The translations under genes and the position numbers were made by a program. DNA of 64,000 nucleotides from contig NZ_PISD01000068.1 in NCBI RefSeq assembly GCF_002835735.1, forward strand, positions 1 to 64,000, in the 5' to 3' direction. Below, one piece after another: positions 1 to 9,231 of the stretch (positions within the stretch are counted from its first letter, which is position 1; every line of letters starts with the position of its first letter). The notes beneath the pieces were generated by a model that ran no database searches, was not told where the DNA came from, and saw only the letters and a program-made list of their open reading frames with translations. Source of the stretch: Cytobacillus horneckiae (GTDB taxonomy: Bacteria; Bacillota; Bacilli; Bacillales; Cytobacillaceae).

Positions 1-49
1 TCTTTATTCGCCTGAAACACTGGGAGATCACTTTCTTCAGAGGAATAAC

Positions 50-847
50 TCAACGTTTTTCAGCTAAATAAATAGGATTTTTCCAAACCTCTGTTAAAAC
101 TGCTCTAAACAATTCATCTAATTCTTCTGTTGGATCTTCCTGCTGAACATTCAGAGATTTAACAAATTCAGAAAGATGCTCTATTTCACTTTCTATGAAC
201 TCGTTAATTAAATCAATTCTTCGTTCCAAATCAAGTTCATCCCCGCTGATTTTTCTTTTAAGTAGGATTCTTATTTCGTTTTTAAGCTCTCCTTCCGGTA
301 CAATTTTTTCTAATAAATTTGGGAACTCCAAAGGAGCAATGGTATTGTATTTTTCAATCCACTTACATGCTAAGATTGGCCTCAATACATAGAAGTATTT
401 TTTTATTTTCACTTCGTCACCTTGTAAATACTCTCTATAATTTCCTTTTGCCATGTTTAAATAATGATGTAATGCTGCAGTTGGCTTATATACTATATTG
501 CTTATTTCCTTCATTTTGTCTACTGCAGAGAAATTTTGATAATAAACGATACCTGAATTTAACCATTCGAGTAATGGCGGGTTAGATTTTCTAAATAGCC
601 TTAAAGCTTTTGTTAACTCCCATCCGTTGATATCTAATAAATCATTTATTGGCAATTCAATTACATCTCTTTTATGATCTATTGATAAATACCAATCTAT
701 TGTATGCACATAAATAAACCTCACATCATAGTCACTATTCTTAGACGGAAACTCCCATGCCCTGCTACCAGATTCACACGCATATAAAATTTTTACATTG
801 TAATTTTCTTCAATTTGTTTTAGTTCTTTTAGAATTTTATCTTTCAT
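50..847 (-). CDS. Nucleotidyltransferase-superfamily protein (YcgL-like)
   Basis: The 265-residue product has a polymerase-beta-type nucleotidyltransferase signature near its N-terminus: GSRAW at residues 27-31 followed by SDYDVRF at 38-44, the usual G-S plus D-x-D pair for metal and nucleotide binding. The rest is mostly helical and resembles the predicted nucleotidyltransferases grouped with B. subtilis YcgL, some of which sit in RNA-repair-like loci. No partner gene is visible here and the substrate is unknown. It is a single gene facing the left window edge. The superfamily is well supported; any biological role is inference. Confidence 0.75.
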   Translation of the reverse strand: MKDKILKELKQIEENYNVKILYACESGSRAWEFPSKNSDYDVRFIYVHTIDWYLSIDHKRDVIELPINDLLDINGWELTKALRLFRKSNPPLLEWLNSGIVYYQNFSAVDKMKEISNIVYKPTAALHHYLNMAKGNYREYLQGDEVKIKKYFYVLRPILACKWIEKYNTIAPLEFPNLLEKIVPEGELKNEIRILLKRKISGDELDLERRIDLINEFIESEIEHLSEFVKSLNVQQEDPTEELDELFRAVLTEVWKNPIYLAEKR

Positions 848-1148
848 TGTTATCTCCAGACTATAGTTTTATTTGTATATTAGCATGAATAAACTGGAAT
901 TTGTTAAAAATTCATTCTTATTCATAGTCATTTCACTCACATCTTCTGAATCGTTCACTGACAGCTAACTTCAACTGTCATACCCATCCAAAGTAAAATT
1001 GTGAGATTTTATAAACTATAGCAATAATAAAGTAGATTTTCATTTCAAAAAGCTACGCTCAATGTGAATGTTTTTATAAATGGTGAAAAGTGCTGCCCAA
1101 TAACAATTTTACAGGTTGATTGGGCCTTCCACTTGCCCTACCTTTATA
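848..1148. other. Intergenic region, no gene seen
   Basis: About 300 AT-rich bases separate two minus-strand genes. A weak inverted repeat (CCCAAT near 1095 and ATTGGG near 1119) could form a poor hairpin beyond the oxidoreductase stop codon. I find no convincing ORF, RNA gene or strong terminator. Confidence 0.4.
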
Positions 1149-2480
1149 TTATTTTACCCTTCTAGCTGCTTGTTGGATTGGATCCCATACCCCATTATAA
1201 GGAGGTGCGTAGGCTAAATCTAAGTCTAATATTTGCTCCATTGTCATCTTATTAAATAACGCTGTTGCTAAAACATCAATTCGTTTATCTACCCCTTTTT
1301 CACCAATTATTTGTCCGCCAAGCACTAAATGATTTTCTTTATGATAAATTAATTTCAAGACCATTTTTTTCGTATCAGGATAATAACCTGCTATATCGGA
1401 GGCTTCGATTGTTACCGTTTTGTATGGGATTTTTAACAAGCTTGCTTCTTTTTCAGATAGCCCTGTACGTCCGAGCGTTAAATTTAAAAATTTGATGATT
1501 GATGTGCCAACTACCCCTTTAAAGGTTTTAGGAATATCAATCATATTTAATCCCGCAATTTGGCCTTGCTTATTTGCATGAGTCCCTAAAGGAATATGGT
1601 CATCCTTTTCCTTTATACGATGATATTGGGTTGCACAATCACCAGCAGCAAAAATATCTTCAATATTTGTTTCCATATAGGCATTTACTTGAATAGCACC
1701 ATTTACACTTATAGCAATTCCAGTATTTCTTAAGAATGAAGTGTTTGGTTTAACACCAACAGCGACTAATACAAGGTCTGTTTTATACACACCTTTATCC
1801 GTTTTAATATATTCAACATGGCTGCTACCAGAGAATGACTCCACTGATTCCCCCAGCTTTAGTTGGATATTATTTTTATTTGCTTCATTATGAATTTGTT
1901 CTGCCATTTCCTTATCGAAAATTGTTGCTAGTTGATTGTTTCTTTCAATAATTGTTACTTTTTTTCCAAGTTCAACAAAACTCTCAGCCATTTCAAGTCC
2001 AATATAGCCTCCGCCAATTACTGTCACATTTTCAATCGAATGATTAAGATGCTCCATTATTTCCGTTGCATCTGGTATCGTCTTCAACGAAAAAATTCCT
2101 GATAAATTATTGCCTTGCCAATCAGGAACAACAGGACTTACACCAGTTGCAATCAGCAAGCGGTCATAAGGGAATTTGAAACTTTCCCCATTTGATTGAT
2201 TGACCCCAGATACAAATTTGTTTTGCACATCAACATGGAGAACTTCATGAAAAATTCGTGCATCAATTCCGTATTTTTCTCGAAAAGTTGTCTGTGTTCT
2301 TGCAATAAGCTTCTCTTTAGCTTCTATTTTTCCGCTTATTAAATAAGGAAGGCCGCATTGCGCGTATGAGTATATCTCTCCCTTTTCAAGCACGGTAATA
2401 TTATGTCCGGAGCTATTCCGTACAATTTGCATAGCAGCACTCATTCCTGCTGCATCACCGCCAATTATGATTACCTTCAT
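1149..2480 (-). CDS. cdr: CoA-disulfide reductase-type FAD/NAD(P)H oxidoreductase
   Basis: This flavoprotein has an N-terminal FAD-binding GGDAAG (residues 7-12), a single redox cysteine at about residue 42 in SYAQCGLPY, a second dinucleotide fold (GGGYIG, about residue 155) and a C-terminal dimerisation domain. That single-cysteine arrangement marks the CoA-disulfide reductase / NADH oxidase / persulfide reductase family, which reduces CoA disulfide, per- or polysulfide with NAD(P)H. No rhodanese domain is fused. The start at 2480 is chosen because AAAGGAGG lies just upstream and the FAD motif begins at once; an in-frame extension to 2564 lacks a ribosome-binding site. About 443 residues, normal for the family. 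Confidence 0.85.
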   Translation of the reverse strand: MKVIIIGGDAAGMSAAMQIVRNSSGHNITVLEKGEIYSYAQCGLPYLISGKIEAKEKLIARTQTTFREKYGIDARIFHEVLHVDVQNKFVSGVNQSNGESFKFPYDRLLIATGVSPVVPDWQGNNLSGIFSLKTIPDATEIMEHLNHSIENVTVIGGGYIGLEMAESFVELGKKVTIIERNNQLATIFDKEMAEQIHNEANKNNIQLKLGESVESFSGSSHVEYIKTDKGVYKTDLVLVAVGVKPNTSFLRNTGIAISVNGAIQVNAYMETNIEDIFAAGDCATQYHRIKEKDDHIPLGTHANKQGQIAGLNMIDIPKTFKGVVGTSIIKFLNLTLGRTGLSEKEASLLKIPYKTVTIEASDIAGYYPDTKKMVLKLIYHKENHLVLGGQIIGEKGVDKRIDVLATALFNKMTMEQILDLDLAYAPPYNGVWDPIQQAARRVK

Positions 2481-2740
2481 TATGATCTCCCTCCTTTGGA
2501 TATTTTCTTTATAAACAATTGCAAGTTTAAAAAGAGAAGACCGCTTCATTAAAGTTATTTCCAAAATTTATGATTATGATAATGAATCCACCTTTCACAT
2601 TGATATTTGCTGAGTTAATACTTTTTGTGAAAAAGGGATAATAATTGTTCATGCTTGCTGTTGTTTCAATTTCATATTGGTAACAATCTTTGTTTAACTT
2701 ACGTCTCATTAGAAACTGAATCTTTTTGGGGGTATGATAC

Positions 2741-3178
2741 TTGAAAACTGGAATCTGTTTGCTGTTATCTAGCGCTTTCCTGTCAATCTGTCTTGCTGGT
2801 TGTCTGCCAAGAGAGCCCTTCACTATTGAATCGAACGTGAATCCAATCTTTGAATCAAGCAGTCGTTTAATCAGCATACACATCTCAAATTTAAAGGCTG
2901 ATGATACACTTATTATTGATGATAAGGAATCTCTTAATACGCTACAAACGATCTTTTCAAGTGTCATGAAAGTTGAGGGCATAGTGAATATGACTGACCC
3001 AAGATATTCCTTGAGTGTTCAGTATGATGACAAAAAACAGCACGACTTTTATTTATGGATTGGAGAAAAAGACAAAACCATTACATTAATGAAAACAGAC
3101 GATACTCAAACCGTTTATACGGTGATAATAAAAGAAACCAATCAATTGATTGACATGATGGAATCGGTCATTGAATAG
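2741..3178 (+). CDS. Small predicted lipoprotein of unknown function
   Basis: A TTG start at 2741 lies eight bases after a GGGGG ribosome-binding site. The 145-residue product begins with a hydrophobic signal sequence ending in a lipobox (LAGC, residues 18-21), so it should be lipidated and held on the outer face of the membrane. The mature part is small, polar and probably beta-rich. I do not recognise a named family. It is transcribed alone and followed directly by a strong hairpin terminator. A minus-strand ORF across its first half is an antisense shadow. Confidence 0.65.
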   Translation: MKTGICLLLSSAFLSICLAGCLPREPFTIESNVNPIFESSSRLISIHISNLKADDTLIIDDKESLNTLQTIFSSVMKVEGIVNMTDPRYSLSVQYDDKKQHDFYLWIGEKDKTITLMKTDDTQTVYTVIIKETNQLIDMMESVIE

Positions 3179-3186
3179 TCGGCATC

Positions 3187-3222
3187 CCCTATCCCATTTA
3201 CCGTATCGAAATGGGATAAGGG
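3187..3222 (+). terminator. Terminator of the lipoprotein gene
   Basis: An inverted repeat with arms at 3187-3199 and 3209-3222 (one bulged base, nine-base loop) follows the stop codon at 3178. The following GGTTTGTGTG gives only a weak T tract, and it may also serve the convergent kdgR transcript. Confidence 0.6.
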
Positions 3223-3274
3223 TTTGTGTGATTAACATTTTCTAAGTTATGTAGGCTGCATTTTACACAAAAAG

Positions 3275-4285
3275 TTAAATTGAGTTTCTTTCAACAATCT
3301 CAGGTGCAAATCGATAAGTGATAAATGGATGTTGAGACTCATTTTTAATTCTATCCAGCAGCAGCTCCGCTGCCTTCAACCCCATTTGCTGAATTGGCTG
3401 GGCAATAGTAGTAATTGAAGGTTCATACAAATCTGCATAAAGAACATTATCAATTCCAATAACAGCCATCTTCTCTGGGACAGAAACATTATTCTTTTTT
3501 AAATATTTCAATATTTGAAGCAGAACTAAATCATTTCCTGCAATTATTGCAGTTGGTGGCTTGTTAAAGTGAAGGCAGTTTTGTAAGGCGTCTTGAATTT
3601 TGTCCTTTGATATGGAAAAAATCAGCTCCTCCCTTAGCTTTAACTGACAGGCAGCCATTGCCTTCTTGTAACCGTCTATTCTTTCTATTCTCGGAGTAAC
3701 CGGAAAATCAATCGGCAATGTAAAAAAAGCAATATTCTCATGCCCTTTTTCTGCAAGGGTGGAAACAGCCAAAAAACTTGCCGCATGATTATCCAATAGC
3801 ACGGAATCAGTCGTGATTCCATCTACCAGCCGGTCAACAAAAACAATAGGAATAGAGTAGTTAATCAAATAGTTGTATACAGTATAATCATTGCCGACAG
3901 GAAAAATGATGATGCCATCTACTTGTTTGGCAATCAGAAGGTCAATGTACTCTTTCTCTTTTTCCGGATCGTCAGCCGAATTACAGACAAATGCTTTCAT
4001 ACCATTATGCTGTAATCTGTCTTCAACTATTTGAATGATTTCTGTGGAAAGGGTATGTAGAATATTGGCAACAAGAATTCCAACTACCTTTGTTTTTTTT
4101 ACTTTCAGATTCCTGGCATTGTCATTAGGACGGAAATTCAGCTCATTGATTACCCGTTCTATTCGCTCCTTCGTTTCCGAGCTCATATACTTATAGCGTT
4201 GATTAATATATTGGGAAACCGTACTCTTTGAAACTCCCGCTTTTTCTGCTACATCTGATATGGTGATTTTCTTCTTTACGTTCAT
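3275..4285 (-). CDS. kdgR: LacI-family regulator of 2-keto-3-deoxygluconate genes
   Basis: A LacI-type helix-turn-helix (ITISDVAEKAGVSKSTVSQY, about residues 6-25) is followed by a periplasmic-binding-like effector domain, 336 residues in all. The sequence is close to my memory of Bacillus KdgR, including KSTVSQYIN and DDPEKEKEYI. KdgR represses the genes for galacturonate/2-keto-3-deoxygluconate use until the sugar acid binds. Start 4285 is preferred over 4291 because GGGAG then has six-base spacing. The gene lies downstream of kduD after a hairpin and a short gap, so it may have its own promoter. Candidate operators are in the kduI-kdgK intergenic region. Confidence 0.85.
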   Translation of the reverse strand: MNVKKKITISDVAEKAGVSKSTVSQYINQRYKYMSSETKERIERVINELNFRPNDNARNLKVKKTKVVGILVANILHTLSTEIIQIVEDRLQHNGMKAFVCNSADDPEKEKEYIDLLIAKQVDGIIIFPVGNDYTVYNYLINYSIPIVFVDRLVDGITTDSVLLDNHAASFLAVSTLAEKGHENIAFFTLPIDFPVTPRIERIDGYKKAMAACQLKLREELIFSISKDKIQDALQNCLHFNKPPTAIIAGNDLVLLQILKYLKKNNVSVPEKMAVIGIDNVLYADLYEPSITTIAQPIQQMGLKAAELLLDRIKNESQHPFITYRFAPEIVERNSI

Positions 4286-4390
4286 AAGCATCTCCCGTCT
4301 CTAAATTCTAAATCTTCCCTATTTAGTGAATAGGAAATACCGTGTCATACTCATCATACCAAAATTGTAATGCAATTTCTTCCTTTATGG

Positions 4391-4429
4391 CAAGAGCTCT
4401 TAGCGAAAGAATATCGCCAAGAGCTCTTG
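4391..4429 (-). terminator. Hairpin after the kduI-kdgA-kduD operon
   Basis: A near-perfect inverted repeat (4391-4406 against 4414-4429, containing AAGAGCTCTT twice) lies just beyond the kduD stop codon at 4441. There is no clear T tract on the minus strand, so it may act as a partial terminator or mRNA-stabilising structure before kdgR. Confidence 0.5.
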
Positions 4430-4440
4430 ATTCAACCTTC

Positions 4441-5220
4441 TTATCTAACTAACCATCCGCCATCAACTGCAACAATATGGCCATTCATATAATCCGATGC
4501 ACTGCTCGCAAGGAAGACAACTGTTCCCATCACATCACTTGGTGTTCCCCATTTCCCAGCCGGAATTCTTGATAGAATTTCCGCATTTCTGGATTCATCC
4601 GAGCGAATCGGCGCAGTATTTTTCGTTTCGATATATCCTGGTGCAATTGCATTAATCTGAATATTATATGCTGCCATTTCATTGGCGAACGCTTTTGTCA
4701 GTCCTGCCACACCATGTTTGCTTGCTGTGTAAGGCGGTACGAACTTGCCACCTTGATACGTTAACATCGATGCTACGTTAATAATTTTACCGCTGCCTTG
4801 TTTAACCATCTCTTTAACAACAATCTGGCTCAAATAATAAACAGCATTGAGGTTAATATCTATCACCGCTTCCCAATCTTCGTCTTTATATTCAAGCAGC
4901 GGCGACCTTCGAATTGTTCCAGCATTATTCACCAGTATATCGATACGTCCAAGTGAATCAAGGCAGCCATCCACAATTCCTGCAAGGTTTTCCTTATCTG
5001 CCAGCTCTGCTTGATAAAAAATCGCTTTTTGTCCAGTTTCTTCTATTAATTGTTTTGTTTCATCCCAATTATCTCCATGAGTCACTACAAAAACATCCGC
5101 GCCTGCTTTTGCTAGAGCAACTGAATATCCTTGTCCTAGCCCTGTATTCCCCCCTGTTACAATTGCAACCTTTCCTTTTAAGCTAAAATAATCCATTGAA
5201 AAATCAGCTAAGCTCATCAT
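4441..5220 (-). CDS. kduD: 2-deoxy-D-gluconate 3-dehydrogenase / 2-keto-3-deoxygluconate oxidoreductase KduD
   Basis: A classical short-chain dehydrogenase of 259 residues: cofactor motif TGGNTGLG (22-29), NNAG (98-101), catalytic Ser near 151 and the YxxxK pair Tyr164/Lys168. KduD interconverts 2,5-diketo-3-deoxygluconate and 2-keto-3-deoxygluconate with NAD(H), the last step before KDG in pectin and uronate breakdown. It is the third gene of a tight minus-strand operon with kduI and kdgA, 13 bases after kdgA. The start has AAAGGGG upstream; the adjacent second ATG (5217) is an equally good start. The neighbourhood makes the specific call much firmer than the fold alone. Confidence 0.9.
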   Translation of the reverse strand: MMSLADFSMDYFSLKGKVAIVTGGNTGLGQGYSVALAKAGADVFVVTHGDNWDETKQLIEETGQKAIFYQAELADKENLAGIVDGCLDSLGRIDILVNNAGTIRRSPLLEYKDEDWEAVIDINLNAVYYLSQIVVKEMVKQGSGKIINVASMLTYQGGKFVPPYTASKHGVAGLTKAFANEMAAYNIQINAIAPGYIETKNTAPIRSDESRNAEILSRIPAGKWGTPSDVMGTVVFLASSASDYMNGHIVAVDGGWLVR

Positions 5221-5233
5221 TCATTCCCCTTTC

Positions 5234-5872
5234 TCATGTTCTCACTTTATCCTTCACTTTTTGTATATATTCTGAAGCTAATCTAGTAATCTCTTGATAG
5301 TTTTCATCTTTGGCTGGCTCAATCAATTTTCCACCAACACCAACTGCGATACATCCGTTGTCGATCCAATCATTGATATTATCTAAACTAACGCCACCTG
5401 TCGGCATCAAATTAATATCAGGAAGAGGTCCTTTTATTGCCTTTACATATTCAGGTCCGAATGTACTTCCTGGAAATAACTTAATAATATCTGCTCCGTG
5501 TGACATCGCCTTGACCATTTCCGTAATCGTTTCACATCCAGGAATATATGGGATTTGATATAAATTGCATAACTTTACAATTTCCTCATCAAATGAAGGG
5601 CTTACAATAAATTGTGCTCCTTTTAGGATGGCAAGCCTCGCTGTGACTTTATCAAGCACCGTACCAGCCCCGACTTTTATTTGAGGATACTCGTGCCTCA
5701 ACCGTGCGATTGCCTCATCCGCATCCGGCACCGTGAAAGTGACCTCTATATTAGTAATGCCGCCTTCCACACATGCTTTTGAAATTCGGACGGCCTGTTC
5801 TGCATTATCCGCTCGAACAACAGCAACAATCGGCGACTTGATTATATTTTGCAGGATATAAAGCTTCTTCAT
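5234..5872 (-). CDS. kdgA: KDPG/KHG aldolase KdgA
   Basis: This 212-residue class I aldolase has the expected residues: Arg20, Glu43 in NIEVTF and the Schiff-base Lys131 in GADIIKLFPGS. It cleaves 2-keto-3-deoxy-6-phosphogluconate to pyruvate and glyceraldehyde-3-phosphate. With KdgK, encoded divergently, it completes conversion of imported or KduD-made KDG to central metabolites. It lies 14 bases after kduI and 13 bases before kduD, and the three genes are clearly co-transcribed. Confidence 0.92.
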   Translation of the reverse strand: MKKLYILQNIIKSPIVAVVRADNAEQAVRISKACVEGGITNIEVTFTVPDADEAIARLRHEYPQIKVGAGTVLDKVTARLAILKGAQFIVSPSFDEEIVKLCNLYQIPYIPGCETITEMVKAMSHGADIIKLFPGSTFGPEYVKAIKGPLPDINLMPTGGVSLDNINDWIDNGCIAVGVGGKLIEPAKDENYQEITRLASEYIQKVKDKVRT

Positions 5873-5886
5873 CCAGTATCCTCCTC

Positions 5887-6723
5887 TTATTTCATTTCTG
5901 TTAGCGGGAACTTATCCATATCTTCATATGTATAATTTTCGCCAGCCATTGCCCATATAAAAGTATAGCTGCTGGTTGCTGCACCACAGTGAATAGACCA
6001 TGGCGGAGAAAGGACAGCTTGTTCATTCTGCATGATTAAATGTCGTGTTTCGCTCGGTTCTCCCATCATATGAAATAGAATTTCACCCTTTGGCAAATCA
6101 AAGTATAAATAAACCTCTACACGGCGGTCGTGAACATGCGGAGGCATCGAGTTCCAAACGCTGCCCGTTTCAAGCTCAGTCATCCCCATACAAAGCTGAC
6201 AGCTTTGGATACCATTTTGATGAATCATACGGCGAATTTTACGCTTATTGGCCTTTTCTGTTTCCCCCATCTCATCTCCAGGGATGTCCTCGAAGGCAAC
6301 ATGCTGAATAGGATATTCTTTATGAGCCGGCGCGGAAGCCAAATAAAACTTAGCAGGTTCGGCGGCTGATTCACTAATGAAGGTCACTTCCCTAGAGCCT
6401 AGACCAATATAGAGACAATCTCGGTTAGCCATCAAAAATTCTTTGCCATCAACTGCGATCTTTCCAGGACCGCCAATGTTGAATATGCCAATTTCCCGTC
6501 TTTCCAAAAAATAATCTGACTTAATTACATCGCTTCCTCCAAGAATTACCTCAGTTTCGACTGGAGCAACCCCTCCTATAATGATTCGGTCGTCCAAGGA
6601 GTAACAAAGTGATACTTCATCCGGCATGAAAAGGTTTTCAATTAAAAAATTCTTTCGTAGTTCCTCTGTGCTAAACTGCTTTGCCTGTGTCGGGTGAATC
6701 GAGTATCGCTTATCAATTTTCAT
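5887..6723 (-). CDS. kduI: 5-dehydro-4-deoxy-D-glucuronate isomerase KduI
   Basis: A 278-residue bicupin-type isomerase with the KduI histidine/glutamate cluster HVHDRRVEVYLYF near residue 195, N-terminal segment RYSIHPTQAKQFSTEELR and FEDIPGDEMG in the middle. It converts 5-keto-4-deoxyuronate, released from unsaturated galacturonides, to 2,5-diketo-3-deoxygluconate, the substrate of KduD. It is the first gene of the minus-strand operon, and an operator-like palindrome (6739-6756) lies only 15 bases above its start codon, where a repressor would block initiation. Confidence 0.93.
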   Translation of the reverse strand: MKIDKRYSIHPTQAKQFSTEELRKNFLIENLFMPDEVSLCYSLDDRIIIGGVAPVETEVILGGSDVIKSDYFLERREIGIFNIGGPGKIAVDGKEFLMANRDCLYIGLGSREVTFISESAAEPAKFYLASAPAHKEYPIQHVAFEDIPGDEMGETEKANKRKIRRMIHQNGIQSCQLCMGMTELETGSVWNSMPPHVHDRRVEVYLYFDLPKGEILFHMMGEPSETRHLIMQNEQAVLSPPWSIHCGAATSSYTFIWAMAGENYTYEDMDKFPLTEMK

Positions 6724-6738
6724 GAATTTCCCCTCCTG

Positions 6739-6756
6739 ATAAAACGGTTTATGATA
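6739..6756. promoter_or_regulatory. Candidate KdgR operator 1 (kduI side)
   Basis: ATAAAACGGTTTATGATA lies immediately upstream of the kduI ribosome-binding site. It shares the AAACSGTTTA core with two further copies near kdgK. The core is an imperfect palindrome of LacI-family type with a central CG. Assignment to KdgR is inferred from position and repetition. Confidence 0.6.
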
Positions 6757-6925
6757 AAAAACTGCTGATTTATGTGTTATTACATTTAAAATATAAAGAA
6801 AATTATAAATTTAGTCAAACTATTTCTATTAAATATTTTCGGTGTATTATAGAAAATCTATTGTTTTCAGTCGTTTATCACTATTTTTTCTCATAAAATT
6901 TAATTTTCTAAAAACTTATTGTAAA

Positions 6926-6943
6926 AAACCGGTTTATATGATA
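6926..6943. promoter_or_regulatory. Candidate KdgR operator 2
   Basis: AAACCGGTTTATATGATA repeats the operator core, here with a perfect AAACCGGTTT palindrome. It lies about 80 bases above kdgK, close to where a promoter would be expected, and matches operator 1 including the trailing ATGATA. Confidence 0.6.
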
Positions 6944-6962
6944 ATCTCATTTTTAATAATAC

Positions 6963-6976
6963 AGAAAGCGCTTACT
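6963..6976. promoter_or_regulatory. Catabolite-responsive element (cre)
   Basis: AGAAAGCGCTTACT matches the CcpA cre consensus (TGWAANCGNTNWCA) at every position except the first and last. Its place between the divergent promoters and just upstream of kdgK suggests glucose repression of kdgK-kdgT, and possibly of kduI-kdgA-kduD. Confidence 0.65.
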
Positions 6977-6990
6977 TTATTATTTTTTTA

Positions 6991-7006
6991 CTAAACCGTT
7001 TATCAA
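6991..7006. promoter_or_regulatory. Candidate KdgR operator 3 (kdgK side)
   Basis: CTAAACCGTTTATCAA is the reverse complement of the kduI-side operator pattern (TTGATAAACGGTTTAG). It sits directly above the kdgK ribosome-binding site, mirroring operator 1. Confidence 0.6.
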
Positions 7007-7023
7007 CTATGGAGGAAACAAAT

Positions 7024-8016
7024 ATGACTAATTTAGATGTTGTGACCTTTGGAGAACCGATGGTTATGTTCTATGCAAATCATCCAGAACCGCTTCATGC
7101 CGCAAATTCTTTTTCAAGAGCATTAGCTGGCGCAGAAGCCAATGTAGCTTGTGGGATCTCACGCTTAGATTTACAAGTCAGCTATATAACTAAACTAGGC
7201 AATGACAGCTTTGGAAAGTTCATTATTGAAGCATTAAATCGTGAAAACGTCCATACGAATGGCATTTTATTTTCTAATAGCCATTCAACAGGAATGCTTA
7301 TGAAATCAAAAGTTTTGCAAGGCGATCCTGAAGTGGAATACTTCAGGAAAAATTCAGCTGCCTCGACGTTAAGTATGAATGATTTCTCAAAAGCTGACTT
7401 TACGAAAGCGCGGCATCTTCATGCAACTGGAATACCCTCTGCCCTTTCAAATGACTGTCATCATTTTACGCAGAATGTTATGAATCATATGAAGACTCAC
7501 GGCAAGTCGGTTTCCTTCGATCCAAATTTACGTCCGAGTTTGTGGAAAGATAAGAAAACGATGGTTGATACTGTGAACAAGCTCGCTTATTTAAGTGACC
7601 AGTTCTTGCCGGGTTTATCAGAAGCGCAAACATTAACTGGTCTAACCAATCCAAAAGATATCGCGGATTATTATTTAGCTAAAGGCATAAAGACAATCGT
7701 CATCAAACTCGGACCAGAAGGAGCTTACTATAAAACCGGTCAAGAAGAAGGATTTGTTCCCGGATACAAGCCTAATCAAGTTATCGATACAGTCGGAGCG
7801 GGAGATGGTTTTGCTGTCGGATTTATCTCCAGTTATCTTGAAGGGAAATCAATAAGTGAAGCAGTAAAAAGAGGGAATGCAATTGGCGCGCTCCAAGTAA
7901 TGTCACCGGGCGACATGGATGGCATGCCAAATCGTAAAACACTTGAGGAATTTATGCAACAGCAGCAATTGGAAAACATAGCAGATCTCCCAACTAGATT
8001 GTCACAAGAAATTTAA
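7024..8016 (+). CDS. kdgK: 2-keto-3-deoxygluconate kinase KdgK
   Basis: A PfkB/ribokinase-family sugar kinase of 330 residues, with the C-terminal anion-hole/catalytic motif DTVGAGDGF and an N-terminal GAEANVACG substrate segment. It phosphorylates 2-keto-3-deoxygluconate with ATP to KDPG, the substrate of KdgA. Start 7024 is chosen because ATGGAGGAAACA at 7009 contains the ribosome-binding site itself, so the upstream ATG is not the start. It heads a plus-strand operon with kdgT. Operators and a cre lie directly upstream. Confidence 0.92.
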   Translation: MTNLDVVTFGEPMVMFYANHPEPLHAANSFSRALAGAEANVACGISRLDLQVSYITKLGNDSFGKFIIEALNRENVHTNGILFSNSHSTGMLMKSKVLQGDPEVEYFRKNSAASTLSMNDFSKADFTKARHLHATGIPSALSNDCHHFTQNVMNHMKTHGKSVSFDPNLRPSLWKDKKTMVDTVNKLAYLSDQFLPGLSEAQTLTGLTNPKDIADYYLAKGIKTIVIKLGPEGAYYKTGQEEGFVPGYKPNQVIDTVGAGDGFAVGFISSYLEGKSISEAVKRGNAIGALQVMSPGDMDGMPNRKTLEEFMQQQQLENIADLPTRLSQEI

Positions 8017-8044
8017 ACTAATTTAGCTGAAGAGGAGAATTTAT

Positions 8045-9061
8045 ATGAGAATAAAAGCTGGCATTGAGAAAATCCCTGGGGGAATGATGGTTGTTCCATT
8101 GTTTTTTGGCGCACTATTAAACACGCTTGCACCGGAAACAGCTACATATTTCGGTGGCTTCACCGGAGCGCTGCTAACTGGTACGTCTGCTATTCTTGCT
8201 GTCTTTTTCTTTTGCGTCGGTGCAACGATTGATGTCAAACAATCCGGGTACATCGCAAAAAAAGGGTTAACTCTGCTCATCGGAAAAGTCGGTTTCGCTG
8301 CACTGCTTGGCTACGGAGCTGCGCTTTTTTTACCTGAAAACGGTATTCAGTCAGGACTATTCGCAGGATTATCCGTTCTTGTCATCATTGCGGCGTTTAA
8401 CGAAACGAACGGAGGGTTATATACTGCATTAATGACGAAACTAGGGCGGACAGAAGATGCAGCTGCCTTCCCCTTCATCAGCATAGAAAGCGGTCCTTTC
8501 TTCACGATGATTATACTTGGAGTTGGCGGTTTAGCCACATTTCCGTGGCAAACAATCGTTTCTACGCTTATTCCATTTGCTGCAGGAATGATTATTGGCA
8601 ATATTGATAAGGAAATGAGAGCATTTCTTGGGCAGGCTGTCCCTGTCTTAATTCCTTTCTTTGCCCTATCACTAGGCTTTGGGCTTGATTTCGGAATGAT
8701 TGTCCGTTCCGGCTTCATGGGAGTATTAATGGGAGTTGCTGTCGTATTATTATCTGGCGGTGTTTTATATTTGATGGACCGTTACATAACCGGTTCTGAT
8801 GGAGTTGCTGGTGTAGCCGCTTCATCTACAGCCGGAGCTGCAGTAGCCGTTCCATTCATCATTGCGGAATTAAACCCTCAGTTCGCACCCGTAGCTGAAT
8901 CAGCCACGGCCATTATTGCAACAAGTGTACTAGTCACTGCGTTATTAACACCTATTTTCACCATGTGGGTTGCCAAGCTTCAAATCAAACGCGGCATTCC
9001 GCAAAGGAAGTATAAAAACGGCTCTTCGAATAGCTATTCTGATCAATCTAAAATTATATAA
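8045..9061 (+). CDS. kdgT: 2-keto-3-deoxygluconate permease KdgT
   Basis: A hydrophobic 338-residue protein with about ten membrane segments and the KdgT-family features KAGIEKIPGGMMVVPLFF at the N-terminus and AASSTAGAAVAVP near residue 260. It is a secondary carrier for uptake of 2-keto-3-deoxygluconate with protons. It starts 28 bases after kdgK with a GAGGAG ribosome-binding site and is followed by a strong terminator. It completes a self-contained uptake and catabolic module. Confidence 0.92.
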   Translation: MRIKAGIEKIPGGMMVVPLFFGALLNTLAPETATYFGGFTGALLTGTSAILAVFFFCVGATIDVKQSGYIAKKGLTLLIGKVGFAALLGYGAALFLPENGIQSGLFAGLSVLVIIAAFNETNGGLYTALMTKLGRTEDAAAFPFISIESGPFFTMIILGVGGLATFPWQTIVSTLIPFAAGMIIGNIDKEMRAFLGQAVPVLIPFFALSLGFGLDFGMIVRSGFMGVLMGVAVVLLSGGVLYLMDRYITGSDGVAGVAASSTAGAAVAVPFIIAELNPQFAPVAESATAIIATSVLVTALLTPIFTMWVAKLQIKRGIPQRKYKNGSSNSYSDQSKII

Positions 9062-9108
9062 ACAGCGGTTTATTTTCATAGAGATGCATACTGGATTTTT
9101 CAGAAAAC

Positions 9109-9145
9109 AATAGCCTTACTGCGCTCAAGCTGCAGTAAGGCTATT
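9109..9145 (+). terminator. Terminator of kdgK-kdgT
   Basis: A perfect 14-base inverted repeat (AATAGCCTTACTGC at 9109-9122 against its complement at 9132-9145) with a nine-base loop, followed by TTATATTTG. It lies 48 bases after the kdgT stop codon. Confidence 0.85.
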
Positions 9146-9231
9146 TATATTTGATTTGAAAATAAATTGGAAAAGGGAAATTACTTCGAAGCTGTCATTA
9201 ACAACTCCCAGCTACATTCACTATAAAAACA

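Noticed and set aside
2572-2592. Fur-box-like sequence TGATTATGATAATGA upstream of the CoA-disulfide reductase
   Set aside because: It matches only about 11 of 14 positions in a very AT-rich region and its location relative to a promoter is unclear.
2527-2982. 151-codon minus-strand ORF
   Set aside because: It lies antisense to the lipoprotein gene, has no ribosome-binding site and shows no protein-family character.
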